Shown here piece after piece: positions 37,779 to 46,239 of a DNA stretch of 64,000 nucleotides. Numbering within the stretch: the stretch's first letter is position 1; each line of letters starts with the position of its first letter. The stretch covers positions 4,428,501-4,492,500 of the forward strand of contig NZ_CP086239.1 of NCBI RefSeq assembly GCF_026650985.1, given 5' to 3'. The position numbers were made by a program, and so were the translations under genes. The notes beneath the pieces are model-generated. The model had not been told where the DNA came from, ran no database searches, and saw only the letters and a list, made by a program, of their open reading frames with translations. This stretch comes from Clostridium estertheticum. GTDB lineage: Bacteria; Bacillota; Clostridia; Clostridiales; Clostridiaceae.

Positions 37779-37982
37779 TTAACTCCTTTCTCTACCTAAA
37801 AGTAAATAAGCAATTGGACCTAGCAATTCACCAAAAATAATTATCAAAGACCAAAGCCATTTTGGAAAGTATTTAACATTATCTTTAGAAAGTTTCAATA
37901 AACAAAAAAACATAAGGCTTAATTGGATGATGATAAGTGGAAGAAGGGTTTTTAAAAGTTCTATTGTTGTTAAATTCCCCAT
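37779..37982 (-). CDS. PLDc_N-domain small membrane protein (YxlE-like)
   Basis: 67 residues with two helices (LLPLIIIQLSLMFFCLL and WSLIIIFGELLGPIAYLLLG) and a conserved end LGPIAYLLLGRE, the PLDc_N signature. In B. subtilis YxlE of the sigY operon has this structure and acts as a negative regulator of sigma-Y. It is only 2 nt from the ATPase gene. Confidence 0.8.
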   Translation of the reverse strand: MGNLTTIELLKTLLPLIIIQLSLMFFCLLKLSKDNVKYFPKWLWSLIIIFGELLGPIAYLLLGRERS

Positions 37983-38065
37983 TTTGTGAACCTCCTCATA
38001 AAATTAAAATATATTGTACATTATAATGATTTAACGAGTGAGAATATAAAAAGTTCACTATTTTA

Positions 38066-38290
38066 TTATCTTTTTTTCTTTTTATTTTTGTTGACTATTA
38101 TTCTAGTAACTATTAGATATATAATTAATGATTCTGGTATATTTATTAGACCTACAAAACCCCAAAGCCAATAGAATTTTTCTCCTCGCTTTTTTGCGTC
38201 TTTAAAAATCCAGGCCGCTTGAAATAATAGAAATGGTGATATGCAAATCAAAAGAATAATTAATGATTTTGTATCTAATTTAGGATGCAT
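38066..38290 (-). CDS. Sigma-Y anti-sigma component (YxlD-like)
   Basis: 74 residues, two helices, with the motif FQAAWIFKDAKKRGEKFYWL followed by GFVGLINIPESLIIYLIV. This A-W-I-F-x-D-A-x-x-R-G pattern is characteristic of YxlD, part of the sigma-Y inhibitory complex. It is one nt from the upstream gene. In this genome the partner sigma gene is broken, so its target is unclear. Confidence 0.8.
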   Translation of the reverse strand: MHPKLDTKSLIILLICISPFLLFQAAWIFKDAKKRGEKFYWLWGFVGLINIPESLIIYLIVTRIIVNKNKKKKR

Positions 38291-38291
38291 A

Positions 38292-38690
38292 TTAATTACC
38301 CCCAGTTTGTAATAGTTTGGCTAATGGAATTATTACAATAGGCATAAAGATAAAGGTTAACAATTCATAGTATACAAAAAAATTATCACCAAAATAAAAT
38401 GTTATTAGAATTAAAGATGAAATAATTAATGCAGACAATGATATAAAATAGATAAATTCTAAAGAGTTTTTTCTATTTTGTTTTATTAGTTCTCCTTTTT
38501 TAATAATTTCAAGTATATTTATATTACAATTTAAAATATCTGGTTTTAAAATATCCAATTTATTTAAAGCTAAATTTAATTTGTCAGATAAAATTATTTC
38601 ATCAGTTGACATATTTTTTTCAACTTTATCTGGTAGCTCATTATAATATTTATCTATTACTTTTTTATACATATTTTCTGAGTTTTTCAT
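38292..38690 (-). CDS. YxlC-like anti-sigma protein
   Basis: 132 residues: a soluble N-terminal half (about 1-75) with acidic and basic stretches and two C-terminal membrane helices (FIYFISLSALIISSLILITFYFG; LLTFIFMPIVIIPLAKLL). Size, topology and position right after the sigma fragment match YxlC. Its ATG begins immediately after the TAA of the sigma remnant, a sign that the two were translationally coupled. Confidence 0.7.
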   Translation of the reverse strand: MKNSENMYKKVIDKYYNELPDKVEKNMSTDEIILSDKLNLALNKLDILKPDILNCNINILEIIKKGELIKQNRKNSLEFIYFISLSALIISSLILITFYFGDNFFVYYELLTFIFMPIVIIPLAKLLQTGGN

Positions 38691-38801
38691 TTACATTATC
38701 CCCTTTCTATCTATCTCCGAAATAATATATTTTATACAATTGTGAAGTCTTGAACGAACAGTTCCTATAGGGCATTTTAAAATTCCTGCAATTTCTTCTA
38801 T
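38691..38801 (-). pseudogene. sigY: Remnant of an ECF sigma factor (sigY-type), only region 4.2 left
   Basis: The last 36 codons of an ECF sigma factor read EEIAGILKCPIGTVRSRLHN then a basic end ...DRKGIM and TAA (38691). EEIAxIL-x-CPIGTVRSRLH is the region 4.2 helix-turn-helix that binds the -35 element. An in-frame TGA (38802-38804) lies directly upstream and no region 2 sequence can be found, so the 5' four-fifths of the gene is gone. No ORF caller would report it. The flank to 39051 is AT-rich and noncoding. Confidence 0.85.
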
Positions 38802-39051
38802 TCACTTTTAATGAATGTGACATAATATATAATACTAATATACAGCATATCACAAAAGGAATTCATTTATTTTTCCCGTTTAGTTGTAGAGATTTCATAG
38901 AACCATTATGTTTTTTTCATATTTAAAAGATACAATTGTGTGGTTGTAGTATAGTAGAATTAAATAAAATTTATTTGAAAGGATAAGGTGTTTAAATTAT
39001 AAATAATCTGATATGTTCAGATCTGTTTAGATTTAAGTAACCAGGTATGAT

Positions 39052-39900
39052 ATGAATAAGAAGGATTTAATAAGAATAGCATCGGACTTTGTTGAAAACT
39101 CAAAGGATAATTATGTATCAAATGAAATTGCCATTTCTGAAAGTGTTGTGGGAATGAAGATTTTTGAAACACCAATATTCGGATTTGCTACTTCTGATGA
39201 TGAGTACTTTACATTATTTAAAGAACCTACTGTAATTGGGAAACATTTTTTAAACCCCAAAGAATGGTTATCACAATCAAAGTCGGTTATTTCGTTTTTT
39301 TTACCATTTAGTGAAGTAGTTAAAAGGGGAAATAGGAGAGACAAGGCATGGCCTTCTGAAGAATGGTTGCATGGACGTATCGAAGGGCAAGTTTTTATAA
39401 ACAAGCTATGTATATATCTAAAGTCAGAATTAATAAATGCTGGATATAATAGTATAGTGCCTACAATGGATGAGAGATTCTGGATGAAAGGTGAACTTAA
39501 TAATAATTCTCCACATCCTGAAGCGTCATTTACTAGCAATTGGTCAGAAAGACACGCTGCCTTTGTTGGTGGACTTGGAACATTTGGACTTTCTAAAGGA
39601 TTAATAACGTCAAAAGGTATGTCAGGAAGAATTGGCAGCATCATCACAGAATTGTATTTGTCACCTAAAAAAAGAGAGTATGAAAATATATATGAGTATT
39701 GCTCAAAGTGTGGCGCTTGTGTTAAAAAATGTCCAGTTAATGCAATATCTATAGATAAGGGTAAAAATCACATTATATGCTCTAATTTTGTAGACACAAC
39801 ATATGAAAAATACAAACCAAGATATGGGTGTGGGAAATGTCAGACAGGGGTACCTTGTGAAAGTCATATCCCTAAGCACTATAAAATAAACGAACTTTAA
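39052..39900 (+). CDS. 4Fe-4S double-cluster protein, epoxyqueuosine-reductase-like
   Basis: 282 residues. The C-terminal part has CSKCGACVKKCPVNAI, a ferredoxin cluster motif, and a second set C-x13-YGCGKCQTGVPCESHIP. The layout, with a helical catalytic N-terminal region, resembles QueG but lacks its HEAT repeats and is shorter, so the substrate is uncertain. The ribosome site is weak (CCAGGT), so the start is the least sure part. It is followed by the terminator that carries the insertion sequence. Confidence 0.75.
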   Translation: MNKKDLIRIASDFVENSKDNYVSNEIAISESVVGMKIFETPIFGFATSDDEYFTLFKEPTVIGKHFLNPKEWLSQSKSVISFFLPFSEVVKRGNRRDKAWPSEEWLHGRIEGQVFINKLCIYLKSELINAGYNSIVPTMDERFWMKGELNNNSPHPEASFTSNWSERHAAFVGGLGTFGLSKGLITSKGMSGRIGSIITELYLSPKKREYENIYEYCSKCGACVKKCPVNAISIDKGKNHIICSNFVDTTYEKYKPRYGCGKCQTGVPCESHIPKHYKINEL

Positions 39901-39960
39901 GTTAATTCGAATCTTTCTAGAAATATGAAATAAAGGAACAATAAAAAACGACTATGTAAA

Positions 39961-41689
39961 CAGAGGCCACTGAAAAAAGCACTCTTTTTTCAGTAGAGTT
40001 TTCAAATTTGAATAGAAAAAGCATGAGGAATCCATATTTTTGGATATCTCATGCTTTTTCTTTTATAATTAAGTTTTAAAAGCCCTATTTCATGCTTTTC
40101 AACTTAATTATTCTCTTTAGATTCACAGTGAAGATTGATAATGCACCTTGCATTTGCATGCTAATTAAGCCTGACGATATTGCTACATCATAGCCATGTT
40201 GGTGCTTAAGTTCACTATTTTTAGCCTCTATCATATAACGCTCCCTAGCACGTTTTTTAAAATATTCACTTTTTTCGAACTCTATTTGATCTTTGTGGGT
40301 ATTTGACTTTATTGAAACTGAATAAGTTTTAGATTTAGCGCCTTCTTTATAACACCCATCTTTATGAACACAATTTTTACACTTTTCTACATTAAAATAG
40401 TAAGTTAACACTTGATTTTTACCAACATTCTTCTTTCCCTGTTTTGCTTTTTTAATAGCCATATGACCTGCCGGACATACAAATAAACCAGCATCTTTAT
40501 TAAACTCAAATTCATCTTCTTTTTTTCGCATTCCTTGTGAAATTACAGGATTTAGTTTTGAAATTAATGCAATTTTATTTTCTTTTGCATATTCTAGATT
40601 TTTCTTTTCAGAATAAGCTGTATCTCCAATTACTTCATTAACATCTATACCAGCCTCACGGCTTTTTTCTATTAAGGCTATGAGCTCCTTTCCATCACTT
40701 TTTTCGCCAGTTGTAATAACAGCTGCTGTAATTAAACGTTCTTCACTCATAGCAAGGTGTGATTTATATCCAAAAAAAGAACTATCCTCAGTCTTATGCC
40801 CCACTTTTGCATCCTCATCTTTTGATAGTTTTAGGTTTTCTATGTCATCATTAAAAGCTTCGGTTAAGTAGTTTAATTTAGTTTTCACAGTTGGATTTGC
40901 TACAATTTCTGGATTCTTGTTTATGCTATCAATTAATAATTTGCAGTACTCAAGAATATCTTCAAGTACTCCATTTGTAACTTTATTCGGCAAATCTTCT
41001 TTTATCTCAGGATGTACTCCGTACAATGTTTTTCTTAAATTTTTTGCACGTTTCAATAATTCTTCTCCTGCTGATTTTTGGTTATAACGTGACTTGGTAT
41101 GCGTAGCATCAACTATTATTGCTTTGCTTTTTAAAACTCCCTCTTTTATAGCAAGTTCTACAGTCTTGTTTATTAATAAATCTAATAAATTCATGTCTTT
41201 AAGGCGAAGCTTTCTAAATTTAGTTAATGTACTTGAGTTTATTAAATTTGTTTCTTCTGGGGCTAAATTCAGAAAATATTTAAATGACATATCATAAAGA
41301 GTTCTTTCAACAACATCTTCATCAGACAATTCATATATTACTTTCAAAAGCAAATATTTAAATAGCATTATAGGGTTAATAGCACCTCTACCCATAGATG
41401 AACTATAGTTAATAATCAATTCGTCATAAACAAATGAAAAGTCAACAAGGTCATTAATTTGCTTTAAAATGTTATCTTTCGGAATAATTAACGAATATAA
41501 GCTATGGTATGTATTTATTTTTATTTCCAATTGTCCTTTTAGCATAATAGTTTAGCCCCTTTTATTTTATTCTACTATACTAATTCGACATATCTTTTAA
41601 AATTCCTTTTTGTTTTTAGTCTTTTACATAAAAAAATCGCCATCTTTAATTCGATGACGATTTTTCATATAGTTTTTCAGTGGCCTCTG
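39961..41689 (-). mobile_element. IS1182-family insertion sequence, 1729 bp, complete
   Basis: Ends: CAGAGGCCACTGAAAAA at left (39961) and its complement at right (to 41689), with TAAA on both outer sides (39957-39960, 41690-41693) as a 4-bp target duplication. It holds one transposase gene on the minus strand plus internal hairpin terminators near both ends (40016-40063; 41630-41665), which insulate it from outside transcription. The alternative 6-bp reading GTAAAC of the duplication is also possible. Confidence 0.9.
40085..41545 (-). CDS. IS1182-family DDE transposase
   Basis: 486 residues, full length. DUF772 N-terminal domain (about 40-115: SSMGRGAINPIMLFKYLLLK, TLYDMSFKYFLNL), DDE core with Asp in IIVDATHTKSRY, second Asp in VIGDTAYSEKK, and Glu in YMIEAKNSELKHQHGYD. 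A cysteine cluster (C-x2-C...C) lies in between, as in this family. No frameshift, so the element is likely active. Confidence 0.93.
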   Translation of the reverse strand: MLKGQLEIKINTYHSLYSLIIPKDNILKQINDLVDFSFVYDELIINYSSSMGRGAINPIMLFKYLLLKVIYELSDEDVVERTLYDMSFKYFLNLAPEETNLINSSTLTKFRKLRLKDMNLLDLLINKTVELAIKEGVLKSKAIIVDATHTKSRYNQKSAGEELLKRAKNLRKTLYGVHPEIKEDLPNKVTNGVLEDILEYCKLLIDSINKNPEIVANPTVKTKLNYLTEAFNDDIENLKLSKDEDAKVGHKTEDSSFFGYKSHLAMSEERLITAAVITTGEKSDGKELIALIEKSREAGIDVNEVIGDTAYSEKKNLEYAKENKIALISKLNPVISQGMRKKEDEFEFNKDAGLFVCPAGHMAIKKAKQGKKNVGKNQVLTYYFNVEKCKNCVHKDGCYKEGAKSKTYSVSIKSNTHKDQIEFEKSEYFKKRARERYMIEAKNSELKHQHGYDVAISSGLISMQMQGALSIFTVNLKRIIKLKSMK

Positions 41690-41748
41690 TAAACATAATC
41701 GTTTTTTATTGTTAATATTAATGTTATTTTATATACTTTTTTTCTTTT

Positions 41749-43092
41749 TTATATTAAGTAAGGTAAAAATAGTGTTGCAAGTCCTAGGAAGAAAAAGAAA
41801 CCTAAAACGTCGGTTACTGTAGTAACAAATACAGCAGAGGCAAGTGCTGGATCGATATTGAGTTTCTTTAGTATAACTGGGACTGCAAAACCTGATATGG
41901 TTGCAGCTACCATGTTTAGTACCATAGAGAGACCAATAACTACTCCAAAAACAATATTCTTTTCCCATAAGTAACCTAAAATTGCTACAGCAACACCCAT
42001 TGCGATACCTGTAAGTAGACCTACACCGAATTCCTTTAATAATATTTTAAGGGAATTTTTAGCGTCTATTTCTCCAAGGGCTATGCTTCGAATAATAATG
42101 GTTAGAGTTTGTGTGCCTGCATTACCCCCCATACCTGCAACTATTGGCATGAAGGTGGCCAAGGCTACGACCTTTTGTATGGTCCCTTCAAAAAGGCTAA
42201 CGGTTGCGGCTGCAAGGATTGCAGTTAATAAATTTACAAATAACCAGGGTAATCTACTTCTCACGGCAGACTTAAGCGACCCAGTAACCTTTTCATCTTC
42301 TTTTATACCTGCAAGACGATATAAATCCTCAGTATGTTCATCGCTAAGAATTTCCATTACATCATCTGAAGTTACTATTCCTAAAATCTGCATAAATTCA
42401 TTTACTACGGGCATTGTTAAATAACCATATTTTTCAAATATGTGGCCAACTTCTTCTTTATCCATATCAACTGGTATACTCATTGCATTATCATTCATAA
42501 TATCAGATATTTTTACATTAAAGCTGTTAATAACAATATCTCGAAGGGATATAACTCCCTTTAAAAGAGCATTATCATCAACTACATATATATAATAGGC
42601 ATTATCTACGTCAGGTGTTTCCTTCTGAAGGTAATGAAGAGTCTCACCGATAGTCATATTTTCTTTTATACTTACAAATTCAGTGGCCATAATTCCACCT
42701 GCACTATCTGGGGGGTAGGTTAACAATTCGGTTACTTCATCAACATCTTCTTTATCCATATTTATCATGATGTTTTTAGCTTCATCGTCTGTTACAGCTT
42801 CTAATAAATCAACCAATTCATCTGAGGACATTTCGTGTATGATTTTCCTTTGCATGATACCTTCATGAATTGATAGGAGGGCGTATTTTTCATCATCATC
42901 AGCATCATCAATAATATCTGCAATAATATTGGGGGATAGTTTTTTAAATAAATCCAACTTAAATCCTTCGTATTGCCTAATAGCTATTAAAATATCAGCG
43001 GGATGAATAAATTGAATAAGTTTATTTACTTCATCTATAGACTCAGTTAATAAAAATTCAGTTAGTTCTATTTCGTTTAATTTATGTGACAT
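41749..43092 (-). CDS. mgtE: Magnesium transporter MgtE
   Basis: 447 residues: N-domain (about 1-130), CBS pair (about 135-255, TYPPDSAGGIMATEFVSI), a plug helix, and a five-helix channel domain (RLPWLFVNLLTAILAAATVS, PIVAGMGGNAGTQTLTIIIRS, the conserved pore motif). Imports Mg2+ and is gated by cytoplasmic Mg2+ at the CBS region. AGGAGG is placed before the ATG. Its leader is described separately. Confidence 0.95.
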   Translation of the reverse strand: MSHKLNEIELTEFLLTESIDEVNKLIQFIHPADILIAIRQYEGFKLDLFKKLSPNIIADIIDDADDDEKYALLSIHEGIMQRKIIHEMSSDELVDLLEAVTDDEAKNIMINMDKEDVDEVTELLTYPPDSAGGIMATEFVSIKENMTIGETLHYLQKETPDVDNAYYIYVVDDNALLKGVISLRDIVINSFNVKISDIMNDNAMSIPVDMDKEEVGHIFEKYGYLTMPVVNEFMQILGIVTSDDVMEILSDEHTEDLYRLAGIKEDEKVTGSLKSAVRSRLPWLFVNLLTAILAAATVSLFEGTIQKVVALATFMPIVAGMGGNAGTQTLTIIIRSIALGEIDAKNSLKILLKEFGVGLLTGIAMGVAVAILGYLWEKNIVFGVVIGLSMVLNMVAATISGFAVPVILKKLNIDPALASAVFVTTVTDVLGFFFFLGLATLFLPYLI

Positions 43093-43128
43093 GTTATACC
43101 TCCTAATTGTGGCTAGAGGGGGAAAGTT

Positions 43129-43227
43129 TCAAAATAGTGGTACTTGCGCACTGGTATATATGAATTCTCTCTCTATAATAATATTAAACTTTATAAAATA
43201 TATATTCTGACCAGGTCCAGAATCCAT
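43129..43227 (-). CDS. Possible leader peptide upstream of mgtE
   Basis: 32 codons starting MDSGPGQNIYFIKFNIIIER and ending ...QVPLF, with an unusually strong site TGGGAGGTGG 6 nt before the ATG. It lies wholly in the mgtE leader, ending 36 nt before the mgtE ATG. Coding is not certain. Confidence 0.35.
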   Translation of the reverse strand: MDSGPGQNIYFIKFNIIIEREFIYTSAQVPLF

Positions 43228-43249
43228 TTATACCACCTCCCATAAAAAT

Positions 43250-43276
43250 AGCTTTTTAGCACAGTACTAAAAAGCT
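43250..43276 (-). terminator. Terminator-like hairpin in the mgtE leader
   Basis: AGCTTTTTAG (43250-43259) pairs with CTAAAAAGCT (43267-43276); on the minus strand it is followed by ATTTTT. It begins about 20 nt after the promoter and precedes both leader ORF and mgtE, so it may attenuate transcription. Confidence 0.6.
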
Positions 43277-43295
43277 TAAGTAATTGAGATAATTT

Positions 43296-43325
43296 ATTAT
43301 ATTCCACGAGGCACTGTAGTGTCAA
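43296..43325 (-). promoter_or_regulatory. Sigma-A promoter of mgtE
   Basis: On the minus strand TTGACA (43325-43320) and TATAAT (43301-43296) with an 18-nt spacer, both perfect hexamers. Confidence 0.8.
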
Positions 43326-43432
43326 CCGTATAGAAATAATGTAACCGAATAACAAATTTATGACTAATGGAAAAAATGTGTTAAAATGATTATAGATTAA
43401 ATAAAAAGCTTTATGAGAGGAGAATTTAGTTA

Positions 43433-44419
43433 ATGGCAATTTTGGTATGTGGTGGAGCAGGTTATATTGGAAGTCATATGGTGGCTGAACTTTTAGAAAA
43501 AGGTGAAGAGGTAGTTGTTTTAGATAATTTTCAAAAAGGACATCATGATGCATTAATAGGTGGAAAGTTATACTGTGGAGATTTAAGAGATGACGTTATA
43601 CTTAACAAAGTTTTTACGGAGAATACTATAGATGCAGTTATAGATTTTGCAGCAGATTCATTAGTAGGTGAGAGTGTTGTAGAACCTTTAAAATATTTTG
43701 AAAATAATATTGGTTCTACAGTAAATTTATTAAAGGCTATGAGAGATCATAAGGTTAAATATATTGTGTTCTCATCGACTGCAGCGACTTACGGTGAGCC
43801 AGATAATATTCCTATACTTGAAGATGATAAGACTTTTCCTACTAATCCTTATGGAGAGTCAAAGTTATGCGTTGAGAAAATATTAAAATGGTGTGATAAT
43901 GCTTATGGCATAAAATATACTGCTTTAAGATATTTTAATGCAGCAGGTGCACACATAAGCTCAAAAATAGGAGAAGATCATAGACCAGAATCTCATTTGA
44001 TACCTATTATTCTTCAGGTAGCACTTGGACAAAGAGAAAAGATAATGATATTTGGTGATGATTACAAAACAGAGGATGGTACTTGTGTTAGAGATTATGT
44101 TCATGTAACTGACCTTGCTAGTGCTCATTTACTTGCAGTGAAGAGGCTTAGACGAGGAGAGGACAGTATAACTTGTAATCTTGGAAATGGAAAAGGATTT
44201 TCTGTTGCAGAGGTTATTGAAGCAACAAGAAAAGTTACTGGAATTAATATAAAGGCTGAAATGGCACCTAGACGTGCAGGAGATCCAGCAGTACTTATAG
44301 CTTCTAGTGATAAGGCTAAAAAAGTTCTCGGATGGGAACCTAAATATGCTTCTCTTGAAACTATTATAGAAACTGCATGGAATTGGCATAAAGGTCATCC
44401 ACAAGGATACATTAAATAA
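43433..44419 (+). CDS. galE: UDP-glucose 4-epimerase
   Basis: 328 residues. Rossmann motif [20 protein letters not shown]-type [10 protein letters not shown], catalytic SSTAATYG and Tyr-x3-Lys in [12 protein letters not shown], then YFNAAGA and C-terminal [12 protein letters not shown]. Interconverts UDP-glucose and UDP-galactose and can serve polysaccharide synthesis. AGAGGAG is 9 nt ahead of ATG. Followed by palindromic element copy 3. Confidence 0.93.
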   Translation: MAILVCGGAGYIGSHMVAELLEKGEEVVVLDNFQKGHHDALIGGKLYCGDLRDDVILNKVFTENTIDAVIDFAADSLVGESVVEPLKYFENNIGSTVNLLKAMRDHKVKYIVFSSTAATYGEPDNIPILEDDKTFPTNPYGESKLCVEKILKWCDNAYGIKYTALRYFNAAGAHISSKIGEDHRPESHLIPIILQVALGQREKIMIFGDDYKTEDGTCVRDYVHVTDLASAHLLAVKRLRRGEDSITCNLGNGKGFSVAEVIEATRKVTGINIKAEMAPRRAGDPAVLIASSDKAKKVLGWEPKYASLETIIETAWNWHKGHPQGYIK

Positions 44420-44433
44420 GAGGGTATCCTTAT

Positions 44434-44581
44434 GAAATTTCTCCTATGTGTCTCGAAATAAGAGTTTGAAACATGAAATCTCATTAAGAAATTCTAATGT
44501 TTTGCTTACGTAAAACATAATTTCTAAATGGGATTTCAATTGTTTCTGCACTTCTTATTTCAAGGTACTTCCGGGGGAAAT
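44434..44581 (+). repeat. Long palindromic element, copy 3 (core deleted)
   Basis: Arms 44434-44510 and 44511-44581 match the arms of copy 2 (GAGTTTGAAACATGAAATCTCATTA...; GATTTCAATTGTTTCTGCAC), but the 32-nt core, variable hairpin and TTGGCAAAACAAG block are missing; the arms meet at TTGCTTACGTAAAACA. It starts 15 nt after the galE stop codon. Confidence 0.85.
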
Positions 44582-44726
44582 CTATACTAGAATGGGTATA
44601 GAGGGAGGTGCATAAAAAACATTTACCATTATTCGAGTATAGTTACAGGGGGATATGATATGATTTCTATAGATTTAAGTCGAGTTTGTAAAACAATCAC
44701 GGCATATAGAAGAAGGGGTGATGGCT

Positions 44727-45158
44727 ATGAAGTTAATTATATACTCAATAATTTGTGGATTTTTAGGTCTAATATTGGGATCGGTAATTTTAAATATAGG
44801 TGGTCAAGCTGGAGAATTTGGTATTATTTTATTTGGTTTAATTGGTTTTTTTAGTCCTGCATTTTATCAATTGAATAAAATATACACTGATAATAAACAT
44901 AGCAATAAAATTAAATTTGATGTTGACATACTCTCAACACTTAATGATTTAAAGAGTAATAATATACTTACTGATGATGAATATGAAAAATCATTATGCA
45001 ATCTTAATTTAGTTGACGAGAGTAATGAAAATCTCAGGAAGTACGATGAAAGTGTTAAAGTTATATTTAATTTATCTCAAAAGAATATTATTTTAAAGGA
45101 TGAAGATGATTATAAAAAGAAAATACTATTGTTAAAGCATTTATATAAACAAATATAA
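44727..45158 (+). CDS. Membrane protein with SHOCT-like tail, unknown
   Basis: 143 residues: two helices (about 3-50, LIIYSIICGFLGLILGSVIL and FGIILFGLIGFFSPAFYQL), then a soluble part with ILSTLNDLKSNNILTDDEYEK, resembling the SHOCT motif used for oligomerisation, and a helical end. AAGGGGTG is 6 nt before ATG 44727; GTG 44718 and ATG 44721 overlap or touch the site. Function unknown. Confidence 0.65.
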   Translation: MKLIIYSIICGFLGLILGSVILNIGGQAGEFGIILFGLIGFFSPAFYQLNKIYTDNKHSNKIKFDVDILSTLNDLKSNNILTDDEYEKSLCNLNLVDESNENLRKYDESVKVIFNLSQKNIILKDEDDYKKKILLLKHLYKQI

Positions 45159-45187
45159 TTAAAAAACATTGGAGGTATAGTAAAATC

Positions 45188-45793
45188 ATGAATATTGAAA
45201 AAACTATTTTAGCACTTGAAAAAAATAATTATGAGGTTAGTTTCTTTAAAACCGTTAAAGATGCATCACAGTATTTAGAAAGTAGATTTAATGGTGAATG
45301 TATAGGTTTTGGCGATTCTGAAACTATGTTTCATATGAATTTGTTTGATAGTTTTTCTTTACATAACAAGGTTGTTGACCCTAAGCATTGTGAAGCAGAG
45401 GCAACATTCCGTGATACTGCCATAAAGTGTTTGACTACAGATATTTTTTTTACTTCAGTGAATGCGCTGTCAGAAACGGGAGAGATGGTAAACATTGATG
45501 GCACAGGTAATCGTGTAGCTGGTTCATTGTTTGGTCACAAGAAGGTATATTTTGTTGTCAGCACAAATAAAATTGAACCTACGCTTGAAGCTGCTATCTG
45601 GCGTGCTCGTAACATTGCTGCACCTAGTAATGCCAAGCGATTAGGAATAAGAACACCATGTGCAGTAAAAGGAGATCGCTGTTATAATTGTTCCAGTCCA
45701 GATCGCATTTGCAATGGTCTTTTAATTTATTATAAAAAGATGAATAACACCGATATGGAAATCGTATTGATAGATGAAAAACTTGGATTCTAA
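45188..45793 (+). CDS. LUD-domain protein (lactate-utilisation family)
   Basis: 201 residues. Motifs FGDSETMFHMNLFDSF, DIFFTSVNALSETGEMVNID and GTGNRVAGSLFGHKKVYFVV are the LUD/DUF162 core (as in LutC/YkgG), with a C-terminal GVKGDRCYNC-type cysteine pair. Stand-alone LUD proteins are common in clostridia with no defined reaction. Downstream gene follows after 21 nt, so they may be co-transcribed. Confidence 0.85.
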   Translation: MNIEKTILALEKNNYEVSFFKTVKDASQYLESRFNGECIGFGDSETMFHMNLFDSFSLHNKVVDPKHCEAEATFRDTAIKCLTTDIFFTSVNALSETGEMVNIDGTGNRVAGSLFGHKKVYFVVSTNKIEPTLEAAIWRARNIAAPSNAKRLGIRTPCAVKGDRCYNCSSPDRICNGLLIYYKKMNNTDMEIVLIDEKLGF

Positions 45794-45814
45794 TCTAGAC
45801 TGAGGGGAGTTTTT

Positions 45815-46075
45815 ATGGGAGCTTTATTTTTAATCGTTATTTTTCTTGTTCCAGTACTTATAACTATAGTTATTTTAGATAAATGTACAAAGAATAAAAC
45901 TTCAATACAGATAATGTTAATAGGGATAGAAGTTACTATTGTTGGAGTAGCAATCATAGCATTTGGTGGGGGTGGGTTTTCGTCTAATGATACCATTTAC
46001 TTTGATTTAATAGGATTTGTTATTGTTGTAATGGGCATTACCTCTAGTATATATGGGGTTAAGAAACAAGGGTAA
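45815..46075 (+). CDS. Small membrane protein, unknown
   Basis: 86 residues, three hydrophobic segments (ALFLIVIFLVPVLITIVIL; IQIMLIGIEVTIVGVAIIAF; FDLIGFVIVVMGITSSIYG). GAGGGGAG is spaced correctly before ATG. No family recognised. Its product could be a small integral membrane subunit. Confidence 0.6.
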   Translation: MGALFLIVIFLVPVLITIVILDKCTKNKTSIQIMLIGIEVTIVGVAIIAFGGGGFSSNDTIYFDLIGFVIVVMGITSSIYGVKKQG

Positions 46076-46161
46076 ATAATAAAAGAAGTTAGAAGATTTT
46101 ATCTGCAACTCATTAAAAACCAAAGTGGACTTAAAAGACATTAACAAACATAGACTAAATA

Positions 46162-46190
46162 TTGACAAAGGCAATGATAGAGAGTATTAT
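46162..46190 (+). promoter_or_regulatory. Promoter of the nitroreductase gene
   Basis: TTGACA (46162-46167) and TATTAT (46185-46190), 17-nt spacer. Confidence 0.65.
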
Positions 46191-46239
46191 GTAAATAATA
46201 AGAATTATTAACAAATAATAAATGACTGGAGACGAGAAT

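Larger units (their letters stand above)
39938..41712. terminator. Bidirectional terminator hairpin split by the insertion sequence
   Basis: Left arm 39938-39956 (ACAATAAAAAACGACTATG) and right arm 41694-41712 (CATAATCGTTTTTTATTGT) are complementary except at one base. Without the insertion they would close on a 4-nt loop TAAA. The position between convergent genes (ferredoxin-type and mgtE) fits a shared terminator. Confidence 0.85.

Noticed and set aside
39111-39647. 178-codon minus frame antisense to the ferredoxin-type gene
   Set aside because: Shadow frame; the plus-strand protein has both Fe-S cluster motifs.
43191-43553. 120-codon minus frame overlapping the start of galE and the mgtE leader
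   Set aside because: It runs antisense through galE and the mgtE promoter, without a ribosome site.
44660-44854. 64-codon frame starting before the SHOCT-like protein
   Set aside because: It overlaps that gene in another frame and becomes Trp/Phe-rich nonsense there.
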